Part shown: positions 6,072 through 12,352 of the stretch, in pieces
Numbering within the stretch: the first letter of the stretch is position 1
Layout of the letters: each line of letters begins with the position of its first letter
Virus record (IMG/VR): IMGVR_UViG_3300046506_000206
Coordinates: 1-26,995 of that record
DNA from: a virus
Length of the DNA stretch: 26,995 bases
Reading direction: 5' to 3' (one strand)
Made by a program: the position numbers and the translations under genes
The notes under the pieces: model-generated
What the model was told of the DNA's origin: nothing
The model's database searches: none
Seen by the model: only the letters and a program-made list of their open reading frames with translations

Positions 6072-6617
6072 TTACGACTTGCGCCGGCGGGCGGATGGGC
6101 GGCCAACGCTGCTCAAAGTCGAAGGCTTATCTCCCGTCGCGCGGCGAATTCCGTCAGAATCCATCGGTCGAACCATCTCTTTGACGCCCCTAGCCAGAGC
6201 TGATATGTGCGTTTCTGCCTCCACTTTCCCTCGCTCATCGAGTTGCGCGATCAAGCCAAGTATGCGGCGCTCAAATTCACCAATCCCAAGCGGTGCGCCG
6301 GGACTTCTGGCCGGCACCTCCTGCCCCGTGTAGCTCTCCACGACCGATGCCACAACCTTGCGCTGCGCTTCGGTAAGTTTAGCAATCTGAGCGGTAAGCG
6401 GGTCGGTCCCGGCGCCAAGGCCCTCGCCCGTTTCAAGCCATAAGGCATCAACGTCTAGCACCTTGGCGATAACGGCCAGCTTGCGCGCACTAAAGCGAAT
6501 GCGTGACTCGAGATTGCCTATCGTCGACTGCGACACCCCGGCCGCCTTCGCCAACTCATCCTGAGTCATCCCTTTATCTGTCCGCGCTTTTATTAGCCGG
6601 TCCGCTAAATCTTTCAT
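6072..6617 (-). CDS. CI-like XRE-family phage repressor without a peptidase domain
   Basis: The 181-residue protein has an N-terminal helix-turn-helix of the XRE/CI type: LADRLIKARTDKGMTQDELA, AAGVSQSTIGNLE, then LAVIAKVLDVDALWLETGEG. It sits divergently from a Cro-like gene. The C-terminal half lacks the Gly-Ser and Lys motifs of S24/LexA peptidases and instead contains helical segments (LTAQIAKLTEAQRKVVASVV; FERRILGLIAQLDERGK) that probably mediate oligomerisation. ATG 6617 is preferred because the in-frame GTG at 6647 lies inside operator OR2; neither has a strong ribosome binding site. It likely binds the AAACACrTATGTGAT sites at PR and PL. Without a cleavable domain, induction probably uses an antirepressor or another route. 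Confidence 0.85.
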   Translation of the reverse strand: MKDLADRLIKARTDKGMTQDELAKAAGVSQSTIGNLESRIRFSARKLAVIAKVLDVDALWLETGEGLGAGTDPLTAQIAKLTEAQRKVVASVVESYTGQEVPARSPGAPLGIGEFERRILGLIAQLDERGKVEAETHISALARGVKEMVRPMDSDGIRRATGDKPSTLSSVGRPSARRRKS

Positions 6618-6641
6618 CTTTGGAATGGTATCGGAAACCGT

Positions 6642-6656
6642 AAACACGATGGTGTT
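6642..6656. promoter_or_regulatory. Operator OR2
   Basis: AAACACGATGGTGTT is a degenerate copy of the OR1 site, 35 bp away. It overlaps the start region of the repressor gene, so it is placed to autoregulate it. Confidence 0.5.
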
Positions 6657-6665
6657 GAAAATTGG

Positions 6666-6694
6666 TTGACCGCATCAAACACGTATGTGATGAT
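6666..6694 (+). promoter_or_regulatory. Rightward early promoter PR
   Basis: TTGACC (6666-6671), a 17-nt spacer and GATGAT (6689-6694) mirror PL base for base in layout. The predicted transcription start (about 6701) coincides with the ATG at 6702 of the Cro-like gene, implying a leaderless transcript. Confidence 0.7.
6677..6691. promoter_or_regulatory. Operator OR1
   Basis: AAACACGTATGTGAT lies between the -35 and -10 of PR. It shares 14 of 15 bases with OL1 in PL, read on the opposite strand. Confidence 0.7.
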
Positions 6695-6701
6695 GGCGGG
6701 T

Positions 6702-6893
6702 ATGGATACCCAAACAGAAGTCAAGCAAATCCTCGACACGGGGATTACCCAAGCCGCGCTAGCGGCCCGAATCCCCTGCAGCCAGGCGCTCATCAGTGCT
6801 CTTCTCCATGGCAAGCGCGGGAGGCGCCCGACCTACGACATTGCGGTGCGCCTCAAGGAGATCTACGTCGAGGTTGTCACGCCGAAGTCGTAG
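6702..6893 (+). CDS. Cro/YdaS-like antirepressor-type HTH protein
   Basis: The 63-residue protein (start MDTQTEVKQILDTGITQAAL) is a compact helix-turn-helix: ITQAALAARIPCSQALISAL, then HGKRGRRPTYDIAVRLKEIY. Small XRE/YdaS proteins in this position act as Cro, repressing the lysogenic promoter. I chose ATG 6702, although ATGs at 6690 and 6693 are in frame, because those lie inside the -10 of PR. Transcription should begin near 6701, giving a leaderless mRNA like that of lambda cI from PRM. The next large gene is YdaT-like, matching the known repressor-ydaS-ydaT order of lambdoid prophages. Confidence 0.75.
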   Translation: MDTQTEVKQILDTGITQAALAARIPCSQALISALLHGKRGRRPTYDIAVRLKEIYVEVVTPKS

Positions 6894-6962
6894 CCCACCG
6901 CCTCCGCCCCAAAGACACCCAGCATACAGAAGGTCGAATGCCCAGCCTTGCGGCACATCGAC

Positions 6963-7055
6963 ATGAAGGCAGCAGCGGCGCTGGCGAAGCAGGCGGAAAA
7001 CGAGGTAGCAGGCATTGCGGACTCCCTAAGTTGTTTTCGAGTATTGCCAGATTAG
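6963..7055 (+). CDS. Possible 30-residue ORF
   Basis: ATG 6963 opens a short helical ORF (MKAAAALAKQAENEVAGIAD and ten more residues) ending 20 nt before the next start. Its frame continues the frame of the Cro-like gene after that gene's stop. No ribosome binding site is evident, so this is weakly supported. The alternative is a non-coding spacer. Confidence 0.3.
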   Translation: MKAAAALAKQAENEVAGIADSLSCFRVLPD

Positions 7056-7075
7056 CTTTCAAAAAGGAAAAGATC

Positions 7076-7672
7076 ATGCGGAACGTGCCTCACACCCAAA
7101 CCCTCATCGCCACGCTGCGCAATGCCATCAATGGCGTGCGCAAGAGCCGCGGCTGGAGCCGGGAAACGGTGGTTCAGGAGGTCGTCGAGGCCCATGTCCG
7201 CATTGGCGCCGACAAGCTGACCGGCCTGACGTTCGAACTGTCGGGGCGTGATGCGGTCGCGCGCCTGAAGGTCAACGCCGAGCGCGTCTACCGCTGGCTG
7301 GACGACGAGGGCAAGGACAACAACCTGCTGCCGGCAAACATGCTGCCGTCCGTGCTGGCGTCGTTGCCTGGCGACGTGCGCCTGGGCGTGGTGAACGACC
7401 TGCTGCGCCCGCTGGGGATGGAGGCGCACGGCATCGAGCGCGACGAGGACGCCAGTTTCGACGCGTCGATCTGTGCCAGTGCAACGATGAAGGAAAGCGC
7501 CGAGGCGGCAGTGGCGATCCTGGCAGTCGGCTCGAATCCGACGCAAGTCTCGCTGCAGCAGGCGCTCAAGGAAGTGACCGAAGCCGAAGAGGCCATCGTC
7601 AAGGCCAAGCGCGCGCTGATCGCCCGCATCGAGCAGGGCGCTGCCGCGCAGCCGCTGCGCGTCGTCAGTTGA
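7076..7672 (+). CDS. YdaT-like phage regulator (CII-position)
   Basis: The 198-residue protein starts at ATG 7076 after a strong AAAAAGGAAAAG. The segment NAERVYRWLDDEGKDNNLLP (about residues 64-83), then MLPSVLASLPGDVRLGVVND and LLRPLGM, resembles the YdaT family found behind ydaS in lambdoid prophages. YdaT, first called a toxin, is known to take the genetic place of CII, a transcription activator of lysogeny genes. The N-terminus (RKSRGWSRETVVQEVVEAHV) is helical and could be the DNA-binding part. The C-terminal third is a long Ala/Glu/Lys helix. It is probably co-transcribed with the Cro-like gene from PR. Confidence 0.65.
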   Translation: MRNVPHTQTLIATLRNAINGVRKSRGWSRETVVQEVVEAHVRIGADKLTGLTFELSGRDAVARLKVNAERVYRWLDDEGKDNNLLPANMLPSVLASLPGDVRLGVVNDLLRPLGMEAHGIERDEDASFDASICASATMKESAEAAVAILAVGSNPTQVSLQQALKEVTEAEEAIVKAKRALIARIEQGAAAQPLRVVS

Positions 7673-7774
7673 TTTTTTCGCGCTCCGGGCCGCGGCGACA
7701 GACCGCCCCACGATTACAGAGTACGACCAGGGAAGTCCATCCGATTTGCCCAGCCTCAAGAAGGAGATAGCGCT

Positions 7775-7849
7775 ATGTCAAACACCACTCCTATCGCCAG
7801 CGCGGCGGCCGGCACCCCGAAAGGCCGGCCGGTAGTGGACTCGGGATGA
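7775..7849 (+). CDS. 24-residue micro-protein
   Basis: ATG 7775 follows a very strong AGAAGGAGATAG. The product is MSNTTPIASAAAGTPKGRPV plus four residues. The stop overlaps the next ATG as ATGA. The strong ribosome binding site suggests real translation, perhaps as a leader peptide; no function is visible. Confidence 0.45.
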   Translation: MSNTTPIASAAAGTPKGRPVVDSG

Positions 7850-7893
7850 GCAAGGAAAGCGACGCGCGCCTGGTGCGCGAGCAGCAGAAATGA
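7846..7893 (+). CDS. 15-residue micro-ORF coupled to the previous one
   Basis: ATGA overlap at 7846 opens MSKESDARLVREQQK, a charged helix, which stops 3 nt before a GC-rich hairpin. It could be a vestigial gene or part of a translational leader. Confidence 0.3.
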   Translation: MSKESDARLVREQQK

Positions 7894-7896
7894 GAA

Positions 7897-7916
7897 GGGC
7901 CCGTTGCAGCGGGCCC
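7897..7916 (+). other. Intercistronic GC-rich hairpin 1
   Basis: GGGCCCG-TTGCAG-CGGGCCC is a perfect 7-bp hairpin starting 3 nt after a stop and ending 26 nt before the next ATG. There is no T-tract, so it is probably not an intrinsic terminator. It is one of four similar hairpins in this operon. Confidence 0.6.
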
Positions 7917-7942
7917 GGTACAACGACAACTTAGGAGTCAAC

Positions 7943-8101
7943 ATGCTATCACAAGAGACAACCGAGGCCGCGCAGTTGTCCGCGCCTGCCGCGGCTGCGC
8001 CATTCGCAGAGCGCGCCCGGCACCTGGCGGCGGCACAGGCAGCCCTTGCCGCGCACGTGGCGGGCGTAGTGATCGAACGCGCCAGCCGAGTGCCGGCATG
8101 A
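7943..8101 (+). CDS. Small Ala-rich protein (52 aa)
   Basis: ATG 7943 is preceded by TTAGGAGTCAAC, a strong site. The product is a helical Ala-rich protein (APFAERARHLAAAQAALAAH and neighbours) with no known motif. Its stop overlaps the winged-helix gene as ATGA, so it opens the coupled chain 7943-12285. Confidence 0.6.
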   Translation: MLSQETTEAAQLSAPAAAAPFAERARHLAAAQAALAAHVAGVVIERASRVPA

Positions 8102-8553
8102 TCAGCGCCATCAATGACCGGCGCTCCGCCCAGCGCGCCGACAACCTGCGCCTGCTGATCGAGCAGTTCGGCCAGCGCGACCTGTCGCGCGACGACATCT
8201 GCGAGCTGCTCGGCGTGACCAATTCTGGCGTGCGCTACTACGTGCTGGACCTCGGCCCGCTGCTCGAGGTGATCGACTCCGGCCCCGCAGTGCAGCGCAG
8301 TTACCGGCTGACGAGCGATGCGGCCCGGGTCACGGCGTTCCTCGCCAACCTCGACGAGGTGCCCGCGCACCGCCAACAGCGCAACCGCATCCGCTCGAAA
8401 AGGGCGGCCACCCAGCGCGACCCGACGCGGCACATCCACGTCATGCAGCACGACGCTCACTACGCGATCCGCGTGCCCCGCTTTCCGGTCAGGCGCGATC
8501 CGCTGGTGGCGGCGTTCTTTGGCTCGGTCGCGGCGATCGAGGTGCGTGCATGA
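8098..8553 (+). CDS. Winged-helix DNA-binding protein
   Basis: The 151-residue protein contains a DeoR-like helix-turn-helix near residues 18-55 (NLRLLIEQFGQRDLSRDDIC, ELLGVTNSGVRYYVLDL) followed by a wing-like strand pair (RSYRLTSDAARV). The C-terminal part is basic (RQQRNRIRSKRAATQRDPTR). It is translationally coupled at both ends (ATGA at 8098 and 8550), directly upstream of the cytosine methyltransferase. It could regulate the operon or act with the modification enzyme. The exact family is not recognised. Confidence 0.7.
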   Translation: MISAINDRRSAQRADNLRLLIEQFGQRDLSRDDICELLGVTNSGVRYYVLDLGPLLEVIDSGPAVQRSYRLTSDAARVTAFLANLDEVPAHRQQRNRIRSKRAATQRDPTRHIHVMQHDAHYAIRVPRFPVRRDPLVAAFFGSVAAIEVRA

Positions 8554-10547
8554 AGCGCGACCTGATGACCCTGGCGCTCGACCTGGGTGACGAGCTGATC
8601 GTTGACAACTTCGCCGGTGGCGGCGGCACCAGCACCGGGCTGGAGGACGCATTCGGCCGTCCGGTCGACATCGCCATCAACCACGACCCGGAAGCGCTGG
8701 CGATGCACGCACTTAACCATCCGTTCACGCGGCACCTGTGCGAGAGCGTGTGGGACGTGGACCCGGTCAAAATCACCAACAACCAGCCGGTCGGCCTGGT
8801 GTGGCTGTCCCCGGACTGCAAGCACTTCAGCAAGGCCAAGGGCGGCAAGCCGGTCGAGAAGAAAATCCGGGGCCTCGCCTGGGTGACCATGCGCTGGGCC
8901 GCCAAGTGCAAGCCGCGCGTGATCATGCTGGAGAACGTCGAGGAGTTCCAGACGTGGGGCCCGCTGATGCGCAAGATGGTCGACGGCGTCGAGGTCTGGC
9001 TGCCGGATCCTGCCAAGAAGGGCGTGACCTTCCGCAGCTTCAAGCGCCAACTCGAGGGCCACGGCTACAAGATCGAATTCCGCGAGCTGCGCGCCAGTGA
9101 CCTCAACACGCCGACGATCCGCAAGCGCCTGTTCATGGTGGCGCGCCGCGACGACCTGCCCATCCTGTGGCCGGAGCAGAGCCACGCGGCACCGGACCAC
9201 CCGATGGTCCGGGCCGGGAAAATGAAGCCGTATCGCACCGCCGCCGAATGCATCGACTGGGCGCTGCCGTGCCCGTCGATCTTCGGCCGCAAGCGCCCGC
9301 TGGCCGAGGCAACCTTGCGCCGGATCGCCAAGGGGATCATGCGCTACGTGGTCGACAGTGCCAGCCCGTTCATCGTCGGCCAAGGCGGCCCGATTTATTC
9401 GGGAAAACCAGTCAGTGCCAACCAGCCAATGGGTACGCTGACGACCGAGAACCATCGGTCCATCGTCGTGCCGTCCATCGTGCCGGTCACGCATCAGGGC
9501 AGCGACCGTAGCGAATCGGTGCACGAGCCGTTCCGCACCATCACCTGCGCGAATCGCGGCGAGAAGGCGCTGGCGCAGGCGACGCTGCAGCCGGTCGGGA
9601 ACAACGCGCAGCTCGTCAGCGCTTTCCTGAACGAGCACGCGAACGCGAGCAACCAGCGCGTGATGGCAGTCGACCAGCCGCTGCGCACCCAATGCGCCGA
9701 GGTCAAGGGCGGCCACTTCAGTGTGGTCTCGGCTGCGCTGGTTGGCGTCGGTGGGCGCGCCGGCGACAGCCGCCCGCGAGGGGTCGATGAGCCGACGGCG
9801 ACCACGACGTCCAAGGGTGACGTCGCGCTCGCCACGGCGTTCCTCGCAAAGCACTACACCGGGGTGGTGGGTTCCGATCTGGAAGACCCGATCGGGACAA
9901 TCACGGCCAGCGACCATCACAGCCTGGTGTCGGCGCATCTGACGAAATTCCGTACCGGGTCGACCGGCAGCGACATGTCCGACCCGATGCCGACCATCAC
10001 GGCCGGGCCGAAGGAGAATCCGGCCGGCGCGGCGCACGCGCTGGGCGTGGTGTCGTCGCACCTCGTCAAGCTGCGCGGCACCAGCAGCACCGCCAGCATG
10101 GACGAGCCGCTGCACACCATCAGCGCGCAGGGCCAGCACCATGCCGAGGTGCGAGCCTTCCTGATGAAGTATTACAGCACCGATCAGGATCCTCGCATGG
10201 AAGAGCCGCTGCACACGATCACCACGAAGGATCGCTTCGGGCTGGTGACGATCCACGGCCAGGACTACCAGATCGTGGACATCGGCCTGCGCATGCTGGC
10301 GCCGCACGAGCTCTACCGCGCGCAAGGCTTCCCGAGCACCTATGTGATCAATGAAATTCCGGACCCCAAGCTGCTGTTCGTGAACGGCCGCCAGGTCGAC
10401 GGCGACCCGCGCCTGCTGCCGCGCATCCCGCTTCCCAAGTCGTCGCAGGTCCGGATGTGCGGCAACAGCGTCTGCCCGACCGTCGCCGCCGCCCTGGTCA
10501 GGGCCAACTTCAAGCACGAGCGCCAGATTGTGAGGGCTGCCGCATGA
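8550..10547 (+). CDS. DNA (cytosine-5)-methyltransferase with repeated target-recognition insert
   Basis: The 665-residue protein has C5-MTase motifs in order: motif I DNFAGGGGTSTGLE (19-32), catalytic Cys90 in SPDCKHFS (the usual PCQ is replaced), ENV (128-130), TPTIRKRLF (187-195), then ELYRAQGF and MCGNSVCPTVA (636-646). Between motif VIII and the end, residues about 290-566 hold eight degenerate repeats spaced 32-50 residues, each with a core such as EPLHTITTKDRFGLV or DPIGTITASDHHSLV. This region replaces the target-recognition domain and is far larger than in a 330-residue enzyme. The product methylates cytosine in DNA, probably phage DNA, to evade host restriction. No cognate restriction enzyme is nearby. 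It is coupled (ATGA) to the genes on both sides. Confidence 0.92.
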   Translation: MKRDLMTLALDLGDELIVDNFAGGGGTSTGLEDAFGRPVDIAINHDPEALAMHALNHPFTRHLCESVWDVDPVKITNNQPVGLVWLSPDCKHFSKAKGGKPVEKKIRGLAWVTMRWAAKCKPRVIMLENVEEFQTWGPLMRKMVDGVEVWLPDPAKKGVTFRSFKRQLEGHGYKIEFRELRASDLNTPTIRKRLFMVARRDDLPILWPEQSHAAPDHPMVRAGKMKPYRTAAECIDWALPCPSIFGRKRPLAEATLRRIAKGIMRYVVDSASPFIVGQGGPIYSGKPVSANQPMGTLTTENHRSIVVPSIVPVTHQGSDRSESVHEPFRTITCANRGEKALAQATLQPVGNNAQLVSAFLNEHANASNQRVMAVDQPLRTQCAEVKGGHFSVVSAALVGVGGRAGDSRPRGVDEPTATTTSKGDVALATAFLAKHYTGVVGSDLEDPIGTITASDHHSLVSAHLTKFRTGSTGSDMSDPMPTITAGPKENPAGAAHALGVVSSHLVKLRGTSSTASMDEPLHTISAQGQHHAEVRAFLMKYYSTDQDPRMEEPLHTITTKDRFGLVTIHGQDYQIVDIGLRMLAPHELYRAQGFPSTYVINEIPDPKLLFVNGRQVDGDPRLLPRIPLPKSSQVRMCGNSVCPTVAAALVRANFKHERQIVRAAA

Positions 10548-11773
10548 GCCAGATCGACATCTTCGCCGCCGGCGCCCGCCGCCTGCAAATGACCGAGTCG
10601 ATCGAACTGACGATCCAGTCGATGCAAGCCTACGGTGCCGACCACGACCATTGGGGCATCGCCTGGTCCGGGGGCAAGGACAGCAGTGCAACGCTGACCC
10701 TGATCATCTGGCTGCTCGACGCCGGCAAGATCAAGCGCCCGAAGTCGCTGACTGTGTTCTATGCCGACACCCGGCAGGAGCTGCCGCCGCTGGCCATCGC
10801 GGCGCGACAGATCATGGACGAACTGGAAGAGCGCGGCATCCGCGTCGAGGTCGTGACCGCGCCGATGGACAAGCGCTTCATGGTCTACATCCTCGGTCGC
10901 GGCGTGCCGCCGCCGAACAACAACACGCTGCGCTGGTGCACCCGCCAGATCAAGATCGACCCGATGGAGCAAGCGCTGCGCGACCGCCTCGATCAGCTCG
11001 ACGGCCAAATCCTGATGATCACCGGCGTGCGCCAGGGCGAGAGCGCGATGCGCGACCGGCGCATCGAGATGAGTTGCGGGAAGGATGGCGCCGAGTGCGG
11101 GCAGGGCTGGTATCAGCAGGTTCTGCCGAACGCGAAAGGCTTGCGCGGGAGGTTGGCCACGCTGGCGCCGCTGCTGCACTGGCGCGTGTGCCACGTGTGG
11201 GAATGGCTGCGCCACTGGGCCACCAGCGCCGAATTCGGCGACTGGAGCACCGCCACCATTGCCGACGCCTATGGCGGCGATGAAGCCGAGGAAGTCAACG
11301 CGCGCACCGGCTGCATCGGCTGCCCGCTGGCATCCGAAGACACGGCATTGGACAACATCCTGCTCAACCCGCAATGGGCCTACCTAGCGCCGCTCAAGGG
11401 CCTGAAGGTGCTGTGGCGCGAACTGCGCGAGCCGCATCACCGGCTGAAGAAGGCAGGGCTCGAGCGACTGCAGGACGGCAGCATCGCCAAGAACCCACAG
11501 CGCATGGGGCCGCTCACGTTCGAAGCGCGCCTGATGGGCCTCGAACGGGTGCTCGGCATCCAGGCGGAGGTCAACGCGGTCGCCCGCGCCACCGGCCGCC
11601 CGGAGATCGACCTGATCAACACCGAGGAGGAGGCGCGGATTCGCGATCTGATCGCGTTGCATACCTGGCCGCAGGGCTGGGACGGTGACGAGCCGCTCGC
11701 GACGACCGTCATGGACACCGTCTACCAGAACGGCGCCGTGCAGCCGCGCCTGTTCTCGGAGGCCGACCGATGA
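10544..11773 (+). CDS. DndC/PAPS-reductase-family PP-loop ATPase
   Basis: The 409-residue protein has a PP-loop, AWSGGKDSSATLTL (40-53), followed by FYADTRQELPP, then LRWCTRQIKIDP with Cys132, GVRQGESAMRDRR (161-173) and a C-x2-C, TGCIGC (257 and 260). Cys178 and Cys185 lie between. Four or more such Cys suggest an iron-sulfur cluster. The order is that of PAPS reductases and of DndC, the sulfur-transfer protein of DNA phosphorothioation. Here no DndA, B, D or E is present, and the gene is locked between a cytosine methyltransferase and a helicase-methyltransferase by ATGA overlaps. A nucleotide- or DNA-modifying role is inferred; phage PAPS-reductase-like proteins mostly have unknown substrates. 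Confidence 0.85.
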   Translation: MSQIDIFAAGARRLQMTESIELTIQSMQAYGADHDHWGIAWSGGKDSSATLTLIIWLLDAGKIKRPKSLTVFYADTRQELPPLAIAARQIMDELEERGIRVEVVTAPMDKRFMVYILGRGVPPPNNNTLRWCTRQIKIDPMEQALRDRLDQLDGQILMITGVRQGESAMRDRRIEMSCGKDGAECGQGWYQQVLPNAKGLRGRLATLAPLLHWRVCHVWEWLRHWATSAEFGDWSTATIADAYGGDEAEEVNARTGCIGCPLASEDTALDNILLNPQWAYLAPLKGLKVLWRELREPHHRLKKAGLERLQDGSIAKNPQRMGPLTFEARLMGLERVLGIQAEVNAVARATGRPEIDLINTEEEARIRDLIALHTWPQGWDGDEPLATTVMDTVYQNGAVQPRLFSEADR

Positions 11774-12285
11774 GCCGCGCCATTACCCGCAGCCCGAGCC
11801 GCTGCGTCGACTGCAGCTGGCCACTCGGCGAGCAGCACGCTCCCGGCTGCCGCTTCGCCCTGCTTCACGATGAGGAAATCAGCATGACCCAACCATTACC
11901 AAAACGAAGCTCGGCCGCCTACCTGGCCGGGGCACTGATCTACGAAGAGGGCTCGAAGATCGACGCCGACCTGTTCGGACGCGTGCACTTCGGGACCAAG
12001 CCGAGCGTGCGTGTGGCCAACCTCGAGCGCGACATCCAGTCCGGCTGGCTGCGCCGGCTGTCGTGCGGTCGCATCGCCTTGACCGACAGGTCCCTGCAGC
12101 ATTACGAGGGCGCCCAGACGCCGCCCGAGCCGAAATTCGTCGGCCAGGTCGCCGCGCCGCGCCAGATTGACCTGATGAACAGGCCACCGATCAGCAAGCG
12201 CTTCATCCCGAGTGTGCGCGGGATCCGGACGGACATCCCGGCGTGGTCGATCAAGACCGGCGCCGGCGCATCCTGCAAGGGCTGA
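11770..12285 (+). CDS. Zinc-knuckle plus winged-helix-like small protein
   Basis: ATG 11770 overlaps the previous stop as ATGA and gives 171 residues. The N-terminus carries CVDCSWPLGEQHAPGC (residues 12-27), the same C-x2-C-x7-H-x3-C spacing as the knuckle ORF at 699-1286. A second start at 11884 (MTQPLPKRSS) has its own GAGGAAATC and would drop the knuckle. The following part (SAAYLAGALIYEEGSKIDAD, then VANLERDIQSGWLRRLSCG and IALTDRSLQHYEG) looks like a winged helix. The C-terminus is basic and flexible. The role is unknown; DNA binding within the modification cluster is likely. Confidence 0.65.
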   Translation: MSRAITRSPSRCVDCSWPLGEQHAPGCRFALLHDEEISMTQPLPKRSSAAYLAGALIYEEGSKIDADLFGRVHFGTKPSVRVANLERDIQSGWLRRLSCGRIALTDRSLQHYEGAQTPPEPKFVGQVAAPRQIDLMNRPPISKRFIPSVRGIRTDIPAWSIKTGAGASCKG

Positions 12286-12295
12286 GAAAAACGAA

Positions 12296-12324
12296 GCCGC
12301 CGCCAGGTGCGAACTGGCAGCGGC
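12296..12324 (+). other. Intercistronic GC-rich hairpin 2
   Basis: GCCGCCGCCAG, a 7-nt loop and CTGGCAGCGGC pair over 11 positions with one mismatch. It starts 10 nt after a stop and ends 28 nt before the TTG start of the helicase-methyltransferase. There is no T-tract. Confidence 0.6.
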
Positions 12325-12352
12325 CTCTGACCAAAGACAACGGAGATCGAAA

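Noticed and set aside
6662-7075. N-terminal extension of the YdaT-like gene back through the Cro region
   Set aside because: It reads the Cro gene and PR out of frame; ATG 7076 has a strong ribosome binding site.
7897-7916. Intrinsic terminator
   Set aside because: Strong hairpin but no T-tract and the coupled operon continues directly; kept as an intercistronic hairpin.
8460-10691. 743-codon minus-strand ORF
   Set aside because: It is the antisense shadow of the cytosine methyltransferase in high-GC DNA; no ribosome binding site or domain and the composition is His/Arg/Asp-rich in the way typical of shadows.
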